A DNA stretch of 64,000 nt from Alishewanella aestuarii B11 (GTDB taxonomy: Bacteria > Pseudomonadota > Gammaproteobacteria > Enterobacterales > Alteromonadaceae), in assembly GCF_000280055.1 (NCBI RefSeq), contig NZ_ALAB01000035.1:2501-66500 (forward strand), read 5' to 3'. Made by a program: the position numbers and the translations under genes. This document shows, one piece after another, positions 36,964 to 46,492 of this stretch (within the stretch, counting starts at the first letter, position 1; each line of letters opens with the position of its first letter). The notes under the pieces were generated by a model that did not search any database, had not been told where the DNA came from, and worked only from the letters and a program-made list of their open reading frames with translations.

Positions 36964-37911
36964 TTACTGTGACAGACTAAACAGAATATCTCTGATTTCG
37001 CCATCCCGTTCAATCTTTAACCGCGCTTCAGATGCATCGCGCAAATCGTTGATTACCCGCATCGCTTGCTGCATATCATTCAGCGGTATACCGTTAATTT
37101 CGATCGCCAGATCATTTTGCTGTAAGCCCATTTGTGCAAACAAGGCCGCATCTTTGCCGGCCATCAAACGATACCCCACCAGCTGGCCATCACGCTGTAC
37201 CGGTGAGACCCGCACGTAGTCAAAAAATTTCATCGGTTCAGCCAGAATTTCATCGCGTTGTACCTGCACATCCGGATTAATCACTCCAGATGCGATAGGC
37301 GCGGCCAGCACTATGGGTTCTTCTGCCTGTAACTGATAATCCGCGTTATTGTCGCTCTGCCCCAGACCAGCGTTAGCCTGAGCAATGCGGGTAAACTCAA
37401 CACCGTCGAGCATCAGGGTTTCAAAGCGGCCATTTTGTTCCAGTAGCACCCGATCTTCCAGCACTTGAGATAAGCGGGAACGGGTACCTTCGATCTGATC
37501 ACCCACCGCATAGGTGGTCTCGCTGCCGCGCTGTTCAATGATGGCGCTGCCGGCCTCCGGTCGGCCTGGCACTGAGACCAGGCCGGTTAACTTAACATTT
37601 AATTGGGTTTTCGGTGCTTCGGTTACCTGCGCTACGGCAGGTGTAGTCACCTCAGCCGAGGCCTGACCAAACAGGGCGTAACGTAACAGGTTATTCAGCG
37701 CAACCGGGGCTTGCTGTGCTGGCGTCACACTAACACCAGCTGGAAGCGCAGGGGCAACCGGTTGGGGCACCAGTTGCCAGCTTAAGCGCGCCAGCAACCA
37801 AGCCAGTAGCAGCACCAACAGCAGATTCAGCACCAGGCGCAGCGGTTGTAACGGCAGCCGCTGTAAATATTGCCAGCCAAGTTGTAGTTTCGGGTGAAGT
37901 GTCGCGTGCAT
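36964..37911 (-). CDS. gspC: T2SS protein GspC
   Basis: 315 residues, first gene of the operon. One membrane helix (about 25-48, LLLVLLLAWLLARLSW), a homology region at about 75-165 that binds the secretin N0 domain, and a C-terminal PDZ domain at about 225-312 (GLQQNDLAIEINGIPLND). Links the inner membrane platform to GspD and is thought to select substrates. A good promoter lies 30 bases upstream. Confidence 0.94.
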   Translation of the reverse strand: MHATLHPKLQLGWQYLQRLPLQPLRLVLNLLLVLLLAWLLARLSWQLVPQPVAPALPAGVSVTPAQQAPVALNNLLRYALFGQASAEVTTPAVAQVTEAPKTQLNVKLTGLVSVPGRPEAGSAIIEQRGSETTYAVGDQIEGTRSRLSQVLEDRVLLEQNGRFETLMLDGVEFTRIAQANAGLGQSDNNADYQLQAEEPIVLAAPIASGVINPDVQVQRDEILAEPMKFFDYVRVSPVQRDGQLVGYRLMAGKDAALFAQMGLQQNDLAIEINGIPLNDMQQAMRVINDLRDASEARLKIERDGEIRDILFSLSQ

Positions 37912-37940
37912 AGCCTTTATCTTTTAATCAGTTCCACTGC

Positions 37941-37969
37941 ATCTTACTGAGTAAGACCGCCGACAACAA
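37941..37969 (-). promoter_or_regulatory. Probable gsp operon promoter
   Basis: On the minus strand TTGTTG (37969-37964), 17 bases, TAAGAT (37946-37941), 30 bases before the gspC ATG. No other promoter-sized gap exists in the operon downstream. Confidence 0.5.
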
Positions 37970-38071
37970 GCTTTGTTAATAGCTTTTACAAGCCTCTAAC
38001 GCCAAAGTACGACCTGCAACTTATCGGTTTTTGGGTGTATAATCAAAACTCCAATTACTATCAGGTTTCTT

Positions 38072-38485
38072 ATGCCACAAACTACCGCCAACGCTACAGC
38101 TACCGACCTTGTTGTTCGCCTTGATAAATGGCTTTGGGCCTGCCGCTTTTATAAAACCCGCGGCCTGGCTAAGGAAATGATTGAGGGCGGCAAGGTGCAC
38201 TATAATGGTCAGCGCTGTAAAGCCGGTAAGTTGGTTGATATCGGTGCCACAGTGCGACTGGCACAGGGAGCAGACGAAAAAATCGTGCTGGTCCGCGGGC
38301 TGTCTGATAAGCGCCTGGCTGCCCCTCTGGCACAACAACTTTACGAAGAAACCGCCGAAAGTTTGGCAGAGAGGCAAAAACGCGCCGAACTGCGAAAAAA
38401 CAATGCGTTATTTGCGCCACACCCGGAAACAAAACCGGACAAAAAGGAGCGCCGGCAGCTCTTGTTACTTAAATCGCAGCAATGA
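38072..38485 (+). CDS. hslR: Heat shock protein Hsp15 (ribosome-associated)
   Basis: 137 residues. S4-type RNA-binding domain at the N-terminus (VRLDKWLWACRFYKTRGLAKEMIEGGKVHYNG), basic C-terminus. Binds stalled 50S subunits carrying nascent chains and recycles them. TATAAT at 38038-38043 is a likely -10, although no matching -35 is obvious. hslO starts 10 bases after the stop. Confidence 0.95.
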   Translation: MPQTTANATATDLVVRLDKWLWACRFYKTRGLAKEMIEGGKVHYNGQRCKAGKLVDIGATVRLAQGADEKIVLVRGLSDKRLAAPLAQQLYEETAESLAERQKRAELRKNNALFAPHPETKPDKKERRQLLLLKSQQ

Positions 38486-38495
38486 GAATTCAAGC

Positions 38496-39338
38496 ATGAC
38501 TGATGCACTAATCCGTTTTTTATTTCAACAAAAGCATGTGCGTGGTGAGTTGGCCTATGTCGAGGATAGCCTCGATAAGATGCTACAGCATCACCAGTAC
38601 CCACTGCCGGTCAAGCAATTACTGGCAGAGCTGGTGGTTGCGACCAGTTTACTGACCGCCACCCTGAAATTTGAGGGTGAAATTGCGGTACAGCTGCAAG
38701 GTGATGGACCCGTGCGTTTCGCGGCAGTCAATGGCGATCATCAGCAAGCCTTCCGCGGTGTGGTGCGGATGCAGGCTGAACTTAGTGGTGACAACTTCCG
38801 GGATCTGGTCGGTAATGGCTACCTGGTCGTGACCATCACACCGGTGCAGGGTGAGCGCTATCAGGGCATTATTCCGCTGAGTGGCGACAGCCTGACATCA
38901 ACACTGGAAGCCTATTTCGCACAGTCAGAGCAGTTACCAACCCGTCTTTACATCTATACCGATATCAGTAATCGCAACCGTGCCGCCGGCTTTATGTTGC
39001 AGGTACTCCCGGTTGAGCAGGACAAAGCCCGCGAGGATTTTAATGAGCTGGTGGTGCTGAGCGATACCCTTACGGCTGGTGAACTACTGGATTTGCCGCC
39101 AGAAGAAGTATTACACCGCCTGTTTCACCAGGAAGTAGTTGAAGTATTCCCGGCCCAGCAGATTAGTTTTGTCTGTGGTTGCTCGAAGCAAAAATGTGAA
39201 TCGGCTTTATTCAGCCTGGGACGCGCGGTGATAGCCGAGCAACTGGCACTGGGTGGATTGGATATGGCCTGCGAGTATTGCAACAAGTCGTATCATTTCA
39301 GTGCTGACGAGCTGCAAAGCATTCATGACCAGCTGTAA
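38496..39338 (+). CDS. hslO: Redox-regulated chaperone Hsp33
   Basis: 280 residues from the ATG at 38496; the open frame extends upstream across hslR but that part is not Hsp33. The C-terminal zinc switch is intact: CGCSKQKC-type CxC and CEYC (CxxC). Oxidation of these four cysteines activates the chaperone. In an operon with hslR as in E. coli. Confidence 0.96.
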   Translation: MTDALIRFLFQQKHVRGELAYVEDSLDKMLQHHQYPLPVKQLLAELVVATSLLTATLKFEGEIAVQLQGDGPVRFAAVNGDHQQAFRGVVRMQAELSGDNFRDLVGNGYLVVTITPVQGERYQGIIPLSGDSLTSTLEAYFAQSEQLPTRLYIYTDISNRNRAAGFMLQVLPVEQDKAREDFNELVVLSDTLTAGELLDLPPEEVLHRLFHQEVVEVFPAQQISFVCGCSKQKCESALFSLGRAVIAEQLALGGLDMACEYCNKSYHFSADELQSIHDQL

Positions 39339-39340
39339 AA

Positions 39341-39363
39341 AAGCCACCGCGTAGCGGTGGCTT
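39341..39363 (-). terminator. Terminator between hslO and the subtilase gene
   Basis: 10-bp stem AAGCCACCGC/GCGGTGGCTT with a 3-base loop. The T-run (TTTTTT) is on the minus strand, so it chiefly ends the subtilase transcript. The stem could also slow hslO transcription. Confidence 0.8.
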
Positions 39364-39390
39364 GTTAGTTAACCAGCTTCAGATTTGTGT

Positions 39391-42300
39391 TCAGACCTTA
39401 ACCCGGCGCCGTAACCACAGTAACGGCAACAGTAACAGCCCTAACCAGCCCGCACTACCACCCGATCTATGGGTGATAGTCACTTGAGCTGTGGCTGTTG
39501 CCTGTAATCCGGCGGAATCACGCGCGGTCAAGGTCAGACTTTGGGGCCCGGCATCTGCTTTCACTGGTGCGCGGGTAAGCACGATCTGACCATTTTGCAC
39601 TGCAAACAGCGGATTGCTGGATGTTACGCCAGTCAGTGTCGCGCCGGCTTCCCTTACCTGCACCGTAGCAGTACCGACCACAGTACCGGCTGCGGTACCA
39701 GATGGCAGTGAACTCAATGTCACAGCAGCGGTGATGACAGGTGGCGTATCCGGGATATTAACCACTTCCACCGTCACTGTTGCCGGTGCTGAAACCTGAC
39801 CCGCACTATCCAATACTGCCACTTCAAAGCTCACCTGTGTCAGACCCGCTTCGTAATCCAGAGCTGTCTGATTAGCGACCACAATACGGCCATCGCTGTT
39901 GATAGACAGTGCCGCCGACGAGCTGCCCAGAACGACAAACTCAGTCACCGCAGTGCGGAAATCACTCTCTGCTTGTAACTGACCAACGACGGTACCAGTA
40001 GCTGTATTTTCATTGACACTGAAAGTTTTGCTACCAGCCAGCACGGGCTGCGCTAAAGGCGCCGCATAGTTTGCAACTGCTGCGGCATCGGCCTGAGTCG
40101 ACAACAGCACAAAGCTGCGGTTATCGCCGGCAGGTCGCTGCAGATAGGCCGACTCACCCGGTGCCAGCTCACTAACGGTAACTGAGGTTGCTGCCGCTGG
40201 GCCTTCTGCCGGCGCCAGCGACGAACTAAAGGTCACAGCAGGTGACGGGGTTAACGTCACCTGAGCCGTTAGCTGATCGGCTGTTTGAGCCTGACTGTAG
40301 CTTAATGAGAAGGAATCTGGATTAGTCCGGAACCGCGCATTAATGGTACGGCCCAGATCTGCCGCCGTTAGACCAACATGGTTAAAACAGGCTTCCAGCG
40401 TGATCTGCTTACTACCGGCAAAATGCAATACATCACCGAGGAATCCGTTGGTGGTGTTGTACAGCGTATTAAACGAAACCATTACCCCGGGGCTTTGTGC
40501 ATAGGTAGTACCAAGACGGGTTAACAACAGGGTATTCATGGTGTAGTTAAAGACACCATCATTGTTGATATCCAGATCCAGCGCGTAGTTACCCTGCAGT
40601 AGGTGAGTTACCCCTTCTGCCAGATGGAAAGTTGGATATAAAGCATAACCTGAACTACAGGCGCTTGCCGGCGCTACATCAAAAGTAATGGCCCGGATAT
40701 CATGTATTGGATTGATGGCCGGGTTAGCCGCCGAGGTGGCAACCAGAGTGGAGGCAAAAGGCTCAACCGGGATCACGCCGGTATTGGTGATTTTCGTGGC
40801 AACCTTGCCATCGACCAGCTCGCCCGATAGCGCCAGTTTGCCAACGGCTTTCGGGATCAGGTGGTACACCAGATGCAGATCATGATCAGTTGCTGTGCTG
40901 GGGTCATTAAAAATCAGGGCACCATCAAATTCAACCTTGTCCATCTGAGCCGCAGCTTGCAAAGCAGAGTAGAAGACACCGTTGGTTAACACAAAGTCAG
41001 GTAACCTGGCCGGATCAACCGTTAGTGTGACGTCAAATTCTATGGTTTGTTTGGCTGGAACCGTTACCGCAGCCGGGAAACTCCAGCTTAACGCCCCTGT
41101 CGCCGATTTATCAGCATAGCGATCCTGGATCCGCAGGTTATAGGTTTTATTGGTGTTACTGAAGTTTTTCAACGTGACCCGTTTGGTCATGCTGCTTGGT
41201 TTATCCAGCGACTGTAAACCAAAAGATAACGCCGCCTGTGCGGTATCGAAGCGCGCGTCATTCACCCAGGCTGCGACCGGCGAGTTAACGGCTTTCTCGA
41301 CATCCACCAAACCTGCACCAATCTGGCTGATTGATGCTAATTTAGCATCCGGATTGATACCCACCGGTTCACGGTGCACCGTCAGATTCGCCGTATTCAT
41401 TAGCGTGGCTTTAATTTCCAGCGCATTGCGCTCAGGTAAGGCACCGCGCAGCAGCGCAACAGCACCAGCGGTAATTGGGCCAGAGAACGAGGTACCATTA
41501 ACCGGAGCAGTGCCGGTACCTGTACCTAAGCGGGCAACCTGGATCGCGACCCCCGGTGCAGTAATTTCCGGCTTCAGCAAACCATCCATCGATGGACCGC
41601 GTGACGTAAAGTTAGCAATAGCACCGGCACCAGATTTGCCAACGGAACGAATATCGTAGCTAACTGTTTCGCCAGCTTCCAACTTGGCTTTGATAGCATC
41701 GCCCACTTCTTTGGTAATCATTACTGACGGAATCGTTACCGCTGGATCATCACCACCCGCTACGATCGGCGCCTCACCCGGATTACTATTCGCAATAATC
41801 ACAAAGGCAGCGCCACGCTCTTGTGCAACCTTAACTTTGTCGGCAAAGGCGCAGACACCACGCGATACCAACACTGTCTTACCGGTTAAATCAACCTCGG
41901 CAGGCAGCGCATTACAGGCCGTATATTCGCCCGGCACCACCACCAGTGGTGTGTTGGCAGAACTAAAAGCAAAATCCAGAGTTCGATTAAAGGCAGAAGC
42001 TGTCATCACTGCCGTCGCACCATCTATTACCGCAGCTTCAAAGACTCCAACCGCAGCTTTCGGGTGTGTCATAGCGCCCACAGAAAGTGCGTTAGGTGTG
42101 GTACTAGGACCGCCAACCCGGAATGGCACATTACCGTCGTTACCTGCCGAGATAACCAGATTTGTCCCCAGTTTTACGGCACGCTGAATTAAGAACTGAG
42201 TACCACTAACTGCTTGGGTTGAGCCAAATTGGCCACCAAGTGACATATTGATAATATCGACCCGATCTTCCATATTGCCATCGCCGTTCGGGTCCATTGA

Positions 42301-43134
42301 GGCTTCTAATGCTCTTAGCTGAGCGACACCCGGACAGGTATTAGTACAAACGGTATAGGCATAAAAAGCTACTTTTGGTGCAATGCCAGATACCGAATGT
42401 GCCACAGAAGTACCATGGCCGGCACCAGCCAGACGGACATCGTCGATAGGATTAGGGTCATTCCGCAAAAAGTCGTAGCCACCGATAATCTGACCAACTG
42501 GCCAGGCTGGTGCATTAACCTGGTCACTTAACGCTGCATTGTAAGCAGCCGTGGTGCCAGGACCACCCAATAAGGCATGGGTATAATCCACACCGGAGTC
42601 CAGAATAGCAACCCGGATCCCTTCACCGGTCGCTTTGCCAGATTGCACCGTTTGCAGCGCCCGGATGTACTCGGCGCTGTCAACCACCATCGGCTTACTA
42701 TCATAGATAGGCAAAATATTCTGTACTGCGCTGTGCTTACGCATCTCGGCCAGAGCTTCAGTAGAGGCGTTCACCACCAAACCAGCTGCCAGATGTTTGG
42801 TCGCCAGTAAGATTTCAGCATCCGGATCGACGCTGTGCAGTTGAAACGTCACTTCCTGCTGAATTTGTTCTGCAGTCAGCTGATACTGTGCCGCCAACTG
42901 TTGATCAAAGCGCGAGCCTTGCAAGGCGTCACTGGACGCCGGGGCATTTAGCAGGATTAACCAGGCACTCGGTTGCTCAGTTTCAGCATGTAGGCTAACT
43001 GCCGTTTGGTTATTAAAGATTTCGTGCACACTTTGGCCATGTGCTGTTCTGAATTGCTCGATGCCGGCTACCGCAGACCCGGAAATAGCCAAGCCGACAG
43101 CTGTTGCCAGCAGGGTTTTATTCATTTTTCCCAA
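39391..43134 (-). CDS. Secreted S8 subtilase with PA domain and GlyGly-CTERM tail
   Basis: 1247 residues. Signal peptide (about 4-23). Inhibitor-type propeptide at about 55-145. Peptidase S8 domain from about 170, with triad Asp179 (AILDSG), His240 (GHGTSVA) and Ser549 (NGTSFSGP), and oxyanion Asn332. A PA domain is inserted at about 390-490. Beta-sandwich regions follow, then two cadherin-like repeats (about 1020-1220). The tail SGGSAGWLGLLLLPLLWLRR is a GlyGly-CTERM sorting signal. The annotated start is TTG with AAGGAG 7 bases before it; ATG at 43125 is the alternative. Likely T2SS-exported and then processed and anchored at the cell surface. Confidence 0.93.
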   Translation of the reverse strand: MGKMNKTLLATAVGLAISGSAVAGIEQFRTAHGQSVHEIFNNQTAVSLHAETEQPSAWLILLNAPASSDALQGSRFDQQLAAQYQLTAEQIQQEVTFQLHSVDPDAEILLATKHLAAGLVVNASTEALAEMRKHSAVQNILPIYDSKPMVVDSAEYIRALQTVQSGKATGEGIRVAILDSGVDYTHALLGGPGTTAAYNAALSDQVNAPAWPVGQIIGGYDFLRNDPNPIDDVRLAGAGHGTSVAHSVSGIAPKVAFYAYTVCTNTCPGVAQLRALEASMDPNGDGNMEDRVDIINMSLGGQFGSTQAVSGTQFLIQRAVKLGTNLVISAGNDGNVPFRVGGPSTTPNALSVGAMTHPKAAVGVFEAAVIDGATAVMTASAFNRTLDFAFSSANTPLVVVPGEYTACNALPAEVDLTGKTVLVSRGVCAFADKVKVAQERGAAFVIIANSNPGEAPIVAGGDDPAVTIPSVMITKEVGDAIKAKLEAGETVSYDIRSVGKSGAGAIANFTSRGPSMDGLLKPEITAPGVAIQVARLGTGTGTAPVNGTSFSGPITAGAVALLRGALPERNALEIKATLMNTANLTVHREPVGINPDAKLASISQIGAGLVDVEKAVNSPVAAWVNDARFDTAQAALSFGLQSLDKPSSMTKRVTLKNFSNTNKTYNLRIQDRYADKSATGALSWSFPAAVTVPAKQTIEFDVTLTVDPARLPDFVLTNGVFYSALQAAAQMDKVEFDGALIFNDPSTATDHDLHLVYHLIPKAVGKLALSGELVDGKVATKITNTGVIPVEPFASTLVATSAANPAINPIHDIRAITFDVAPASACSSGYALYPTFHLAEGVTHLLQGNYALDLDINNDGVFNYTMNTLLLTRLGTTYAQSPGVMVSFNTLYNTTNGFLGDVLHFAGSKQITLEACFNHVGLTAADLGRTINARFRTNPDSFSLSYSQAQTADQLTAQVTLTPSPAVTFSSSLAPAEGPAAATSVTVSELAPGESAYLQRPAGDNRSFVLLSTQADAAAVANYAAPLAQPVLAGSKTFSVNENTATGTVVGQLQAESDFRTAVTEFVVLGSSSAALSINSDGRIVVANQTALDYEAGLTQVSFEVAVLDSAGQVSAPATVTVEVVNIPDTPPVITAAVTLSSLPSGTAAGTVVGTATVQVREAGATLTGVTSSNPLFAVQNGQIVLTRAPVKADAGPQSLTLTARDSAGLQATATAQVTITHRSGGSAGWLGLLLLPLLWLRRRVKV

Positions 43135-43410
43135 GGTATTACTCCTTCCAGATTATTATTGTTATACCGGGCGAGATATTTTATTTAGTTACCCGGTGGC
43201 TGGTGAAAACTTTGCCAAAATGACAAAGCAACCAGGGGCACAGTGAGAGTCTGCGCCCATAAGAGATCATCTCTCTTTACCTGTTTTTACCACAGCTTTG
43301 GATGGATGCAATGCTAAAAAAATGGATTAATGTAAAAAATAATGACACTTTTCCGTGAGATACTGTAATTTATATTTTACAGCTCCATAGTCAAATGAAG
43401 GTTATGCGGG

Positions 43411-44721
43411 CTATTGTGGCGACTTCAGCGGCAGGCTGACTGTCACCACCAACCCCCCTTTGGCATGATTATGCAGACGTACTTCGCCATGATGCATGGC
43501 AACGATTTTCTTAATAATGGCCAGCCCCAAACCAGAACCGCCACTACCCCGGGCTTCATCCCCCTGGACAAAGGGACTAAACATCGCCTGCATCTTATGC
43601 TCCGGAATACCAGGGCCGTGATCCCGCACTTCCAGATAAAGCCATTTCGCTGCCCGCTCATAGCCGGTGCTAATTTCGATATCACCTTCACTGTAGCGTA
43701 AGGCATTTTCCAGCAAGTTATTCAGCATGCGTTTCATTGCCAAACGACGTAAAGCTACTAAGGGCAAAGCCGGATCAAGGTAAGTTAGGATCTGACGCTG
43801 CTGCACCTGTTCCGCCTGCACCAGATCGCGGACCAGCTCATTTAAATCCAGCAGTTGTGGCTCTTCCTGCTTATGGTGCCGCAGATAATCAATAAACTGA
43901 TCGATAATGGCATTCATATCCTCAATATCGTTAATGATGCCATCGCGGATCCAGGCATCCGACTCGCTCATCATCTCCGATGCCAGCCGGATACGGGTTA
44001 ACGGTGTACGCAAATCATGCGACACCCCGGCCATCAGTAAGGCCCGGTCTTCCTCCAGTTGCCGGATCCCCTGTGCCATATAGTTAAAGGCCTTGGTTAC
44101 CGCCAGGATCTCAGTGGCCCCCTCCTGCTCTGATAACGGCGGCGGAAATTCACCGCGCCCAACCTGCAGTGCCGCCTGCTGTAACTTCTGTAGCGGCCGG
44201 TTCAGATGTCGGGCCAGCGTCCAGCCACCCAGCACACTTAAGGCGCCAATCATCAGCAAATAAAAAGTGAGCAACGGAAAACTGGCTTCGTCCAGCCCGG
44301 CCAGCGGCACCCTGACCCACAGGTCCTGCTCAAGATCTGGTCTGACCCAGAAGATAAAACTATCGGTTTGTGAAATTCGGACCTCGGCTTGCTGCTGCAG
44401 CTCATCCGACAGTTGTTGTGAGAAGTACCCGTAATAACTGGCCTCGGCCAGTCCCTCTCGTAAAGCTTGCTGCTCGTCAAATACCCGCACCTGTGTCGCT
44501 TGCTGAAAATGTGCCGCTATAGCCTGTTGTAACTCAGGATTGGTGGCTGTCGCTGGCAATGCCAACCGGACCTGTTTGGCGACCAGATGACTGATTTGCT
44601 GGGTGCTGGGTTTAATCACATAAAAAGCGACTGACAGGTAAGACACCACCTGATTAATTAACAGCATGATGCCAATCAGGAATACCGTTTGCCCGAAAGC
44701 GCTGCGCGGGAAAAATCTCAT
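43411..44721 (-). CDS. envZ: Osmosensor histidine kinase EnvZ
   Basis: 436 residues (E. coli 450). Two membrane helices (about 12-35 and 150-170) flank a periplasmic domain. HAMP domain, then the phosphoacceptor His235 in [16 protein letters not shown], identical to the E. coli core. N box [12 protein letters not shown] boxes DHGPGIP and GSGLGLAI. Phosphorylates OmpR. Start overlaps the ompR stop by 4 bases. Confidence 0.96.
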   Translation of the reverse strand: MRFFPRSAFGQTVFLIGIMLLINQVVSYLSVAFYVIKPSTQQISHLVAKQVRLALPATATNPELQQAIAAHFQQATQVRVFDEQQALREGLAEASYYGYFSQQLSDELQQQAEVRISQTDSFIFWVRPDLEQDLWVRVPLAGLDEASFPLLTFYLLMIGALSVLGGWTLARHLNRPLQKLQQAALQVGRGEFPPPLSEQEGATEILAVTKAFNYMAQGIRQLEEDRALLMAGVSHDLRTPLTRIRLASEMMSESDAWIRDGIINDIEDMNAIIDQFIDYLRHHKQEEPQLLDLNELVRDLVQAEQVQQRQILTYLDPALPLVALRRLAMKRMLNNLLENALRYSEGDIEISTGYERAAKWLYLEVRDHGPGIPEHKMQAMFSPFVQGDEARGSGGSGLGLAIIKKIVAMHHGEVRLHNHAKGGLVVTVSLPLKSPQ

Positions 44722-45443
44722 CCGTTCAGACTACCGTCCGGCACAAAAACATAGCCCAAACCCCATACCGTTTGAATGTAACGCGGATTAGCAGCATCGT
44801 CTTCCAACATCCGGCGTAAACGCGATACCTGCACATCAATGCTGCGCTCCATCGCGGAATAGTCGCGGCCGCGGGCCTGATTCATCAGCTTATCGCGTGA
44901 TAAGGGTTCGCGGGGGTGGCTTACTAACACCTTTAATACGGCGTATTCACCACTGGTCAGGGGGAGTTGTTGCTCACCTTTAAACATTTCCCGGGTCGCC
45001 AGGTTAAAACGGTAGGGACCAAATTCAACAATACCTTCGGCCTGACTGGGCGCGCCCGGCACCTCCTTGGTTTTGCGCCGCAATACCGCGCGGATCCTTG
45101 CTAACAACTCTCTTGGGTTAAAGGGCTTAGGCAAATAATCATCAGCCCCCATTTCCAGGCCGATAATCCGATCTACCTCGTCACCCTTTGCCGTTAACAT
45201 AATGATCGGGATTTCGTTTTCCTGCTGGCGCAACTTGCGACAGATCGACAAACCGTCTTCACCGGGTAACATCAAATCCAGCACCAGCAAATGAAAGTGT
45301 TCGCGTTCCATCAAACGTTGCATTTGTTCGAAGTTCGCCACGCTACGTACCTGATAGCCTTGTTCCACCAGGTAGCGCTCCAGCAAAGAGCGTAGTCGCA
45401 AATCATCGTCGACTACCAGAATCTTGGTTGTTTCAGTGACCAC
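44718..45443 (-). CDS. ompR: Response regulator OmpR
   Basis: 241 residues from a GTG start with AAGGA 7 bases upstream; the open frame extends to 45518 through a hairpin and is not OmpR-like there. Receiver domain with phosphoacceptor Asp56 ([11 protein letters not shown]) and acidic pocket VVDDD. Winged-helix DNA-binding domain with the very conserved [19 protein letters not shown]. Controls porins and other envelope genes with EnvZ. Confidence 0.96.
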   Translation of the reverse strand: MVTETTKILVVDDDLRLRSLLERYLVEQGYQVRSVANFEQMQRLMEREHFHLLVLDLMLPGEDGLSICRKLRQQENEIPIIMLTAKGDEVDRIIGLEMGADDYLPKPFNPRELLARIRAVLRRKTKEVPGAPSQAEGIVEFGPYRFNLATREMFKGEQQLPLTSGEYAVLKVLVSHPREPLSRDKLMNQARGRDYSAMERSIDVQVSRLRRMLEDDAANPRYIQTVWGLGYVFVPDGSLNG

Positions 45444-45489
45444 TACCCTATCCTTATTTCTGATGCTTTTCAGGTCACTATAAACGAAA

Positions 45490-45518
45490 ATGCCGTCTTT
45501 GCATCGGCCAGACGGCAT
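45490..45518 (-). terminator. Hairpin upstream of ompR
   Basis: Perfect 9-bp stem ATGCCGTCT/AGACGGCAT with an 11-base loop, followed on the minus strand by TTTTC. It lies between the small lipoprotein gene and ompR and could be the lipoprotein terminator or an ompR leader structure. Confidence 0.5.
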
Positions 45519-45559
45519 AAACTATGTTACAAAGTTTGTCTGCTCGGCAGGGCGACAAA

Positions 45560-45760
45560 TTACTGTTGGCCCGCGTCCTTTTTCATGGGCGGGTTAACCC
45601 AGTAAATCCTGGGGCTGAGACTGTTTTTCTTCGCTGCGGCTTCGACCTGATTAATATAATCCTGATCAAGCTGACTACGGGCAGTCTGCACCGGCGTCGA
45701 GCTGCAGCCAGCTAACAGCAGCAAGGACGCGACGATGGCAATTTTCTGGCGCACTTTCAT
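45560..45760 (-). CDS. Small lipoprotein
   Basis: 66 residues. Signal peptide with lipobox LLAGC (cysteine at about 19), then 47 mature residues with a predicted helix (SQLDQDYINQVEAAAKK) and a proline-containing tail. Not Lpp: no heptads or terminal lysine. Family unknown. Same strand as, and 116 bases upstream of, ompR. Confidence 0.65.
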   Translation of the reverse strand: MKVRQKIAIVASLLLLAGCSSTPVQTARSQLDQDYINQVEAAAKKNSLSPRIYWVNPPMKKDAGQQ

Positions 45761-45940
45761 TTACACCTCTCCTGTTACAGGTTATTGCATTTTAAGCCTA
45801 GCCAGCACGGCTGAGATTGCCAAACCAGGCTGGTCGAAATTTAACCAGCAAAGGGCCGCAACTGGCTAAAAAGCTTTACGCTCTGCCGCACTATGGCTGA
45901 TAATCAGCGCCAGTGCTGTAAGAAGGGAATGTCATAACAG

Positions 45941-46444
45941 GTGAAACGCACCAGCAGTAAAACCTTGCTAATTACCCGCGAAGGCTATCAACAGCTCAAA
46001 GCCGAACATGATGAGCTCTGGTTCAAAAAACGCCCGGAGATCACCCGTATTGTCAGCTGGGCTGCCAGCCTTGGCGATCGTTCGGAGAATGCCGACTACA
46101 CCTACAATAAGAGATTACTTCGGCAAATTGACAGTCGGCTGCGCTTTTTACGCAAACGGCTGGATGAGCTGACTATTGTCGATTACTCACCACAGCAAGC
46201 CGGCCGGGTGTTCTTTGGCGCCTGGGTCGAATTGGAAGATGATGCTGGCAATAGCCTGAAATTTCGCATTGTCGGCCCGGATGAAATCTACGGCCGCAAA
46301 GACTATATCTCGATCGACGCCCCTATGGCCCGCGCCTTACTGAAAAAACAGGTCGATGATGTGGCCACGGTTTCCACCCCAAATGGTCCGAAAGACTGGT
46401 ACATTGTGGCTATCGACTATCCGCAGCCAACCCAGCCTAGTTAA
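45941..46444 (+). CDS. greB: Transcription elongation factor GreB
   Basis: 167 residues. N-terminal coiled coil with acidic tip (SWAASLGDRSENADY) inserts into the RNA polymerase secondary channel and stimulates cleavage of backtracked RNA. The C-terminal FKBP-like domain contains RIVGPDEIYGRKDYISIDAPMA. GTG start with AAGGGA 12 bases upstream; no better codon in frame. Upstream of tex, as in E. coli. Confidence 0.95.
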   Translation: MKRTSSKTLLITREGYQQLKAEHDELWFKKRPEITRIVSWAASLGDRSENADYTYNKRLLRQIDSRLRFLRKRLDELTIVDYSPQQAGRVFFGAWVELEDDAGNSLKFRIVGPDEIYGRKDYISIDAPMARALLKKQVDDVATVSTPNGPKDWYIVAIDYPQPTQPS

Positions 46445-46492
46445 GGCTTTAAGCTCAATCGCTGCGCCAAACCGTTACAGGAATTTAGTGTT

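Noticed and set aside
38181-38495. An upstream in-frame extension of hslO through hslR, suggesting a longer Hsp33
   Set aside because: The sequence encoded there is the second frame of hslR. The ATG at 38496 gives a protein of normal Hsp33 length.
41150-42187. Two plus-strand frames of 167-169 codons inside the subtilase gene
   Set aside because: They are antisense to the S8 and PA domains, which have intact catalytic residues; no evidence of coding.
43135-43410. AT-rich gap between the subtilase and envZ with the short palindrome AAGAGA-N5-TCTCTT as a regulatory site
   Set aside because: The 6-bp arms are likely by chance in such a sequence and no promoter aligns convincingly with it. Otherwise I see nothing in this gap.
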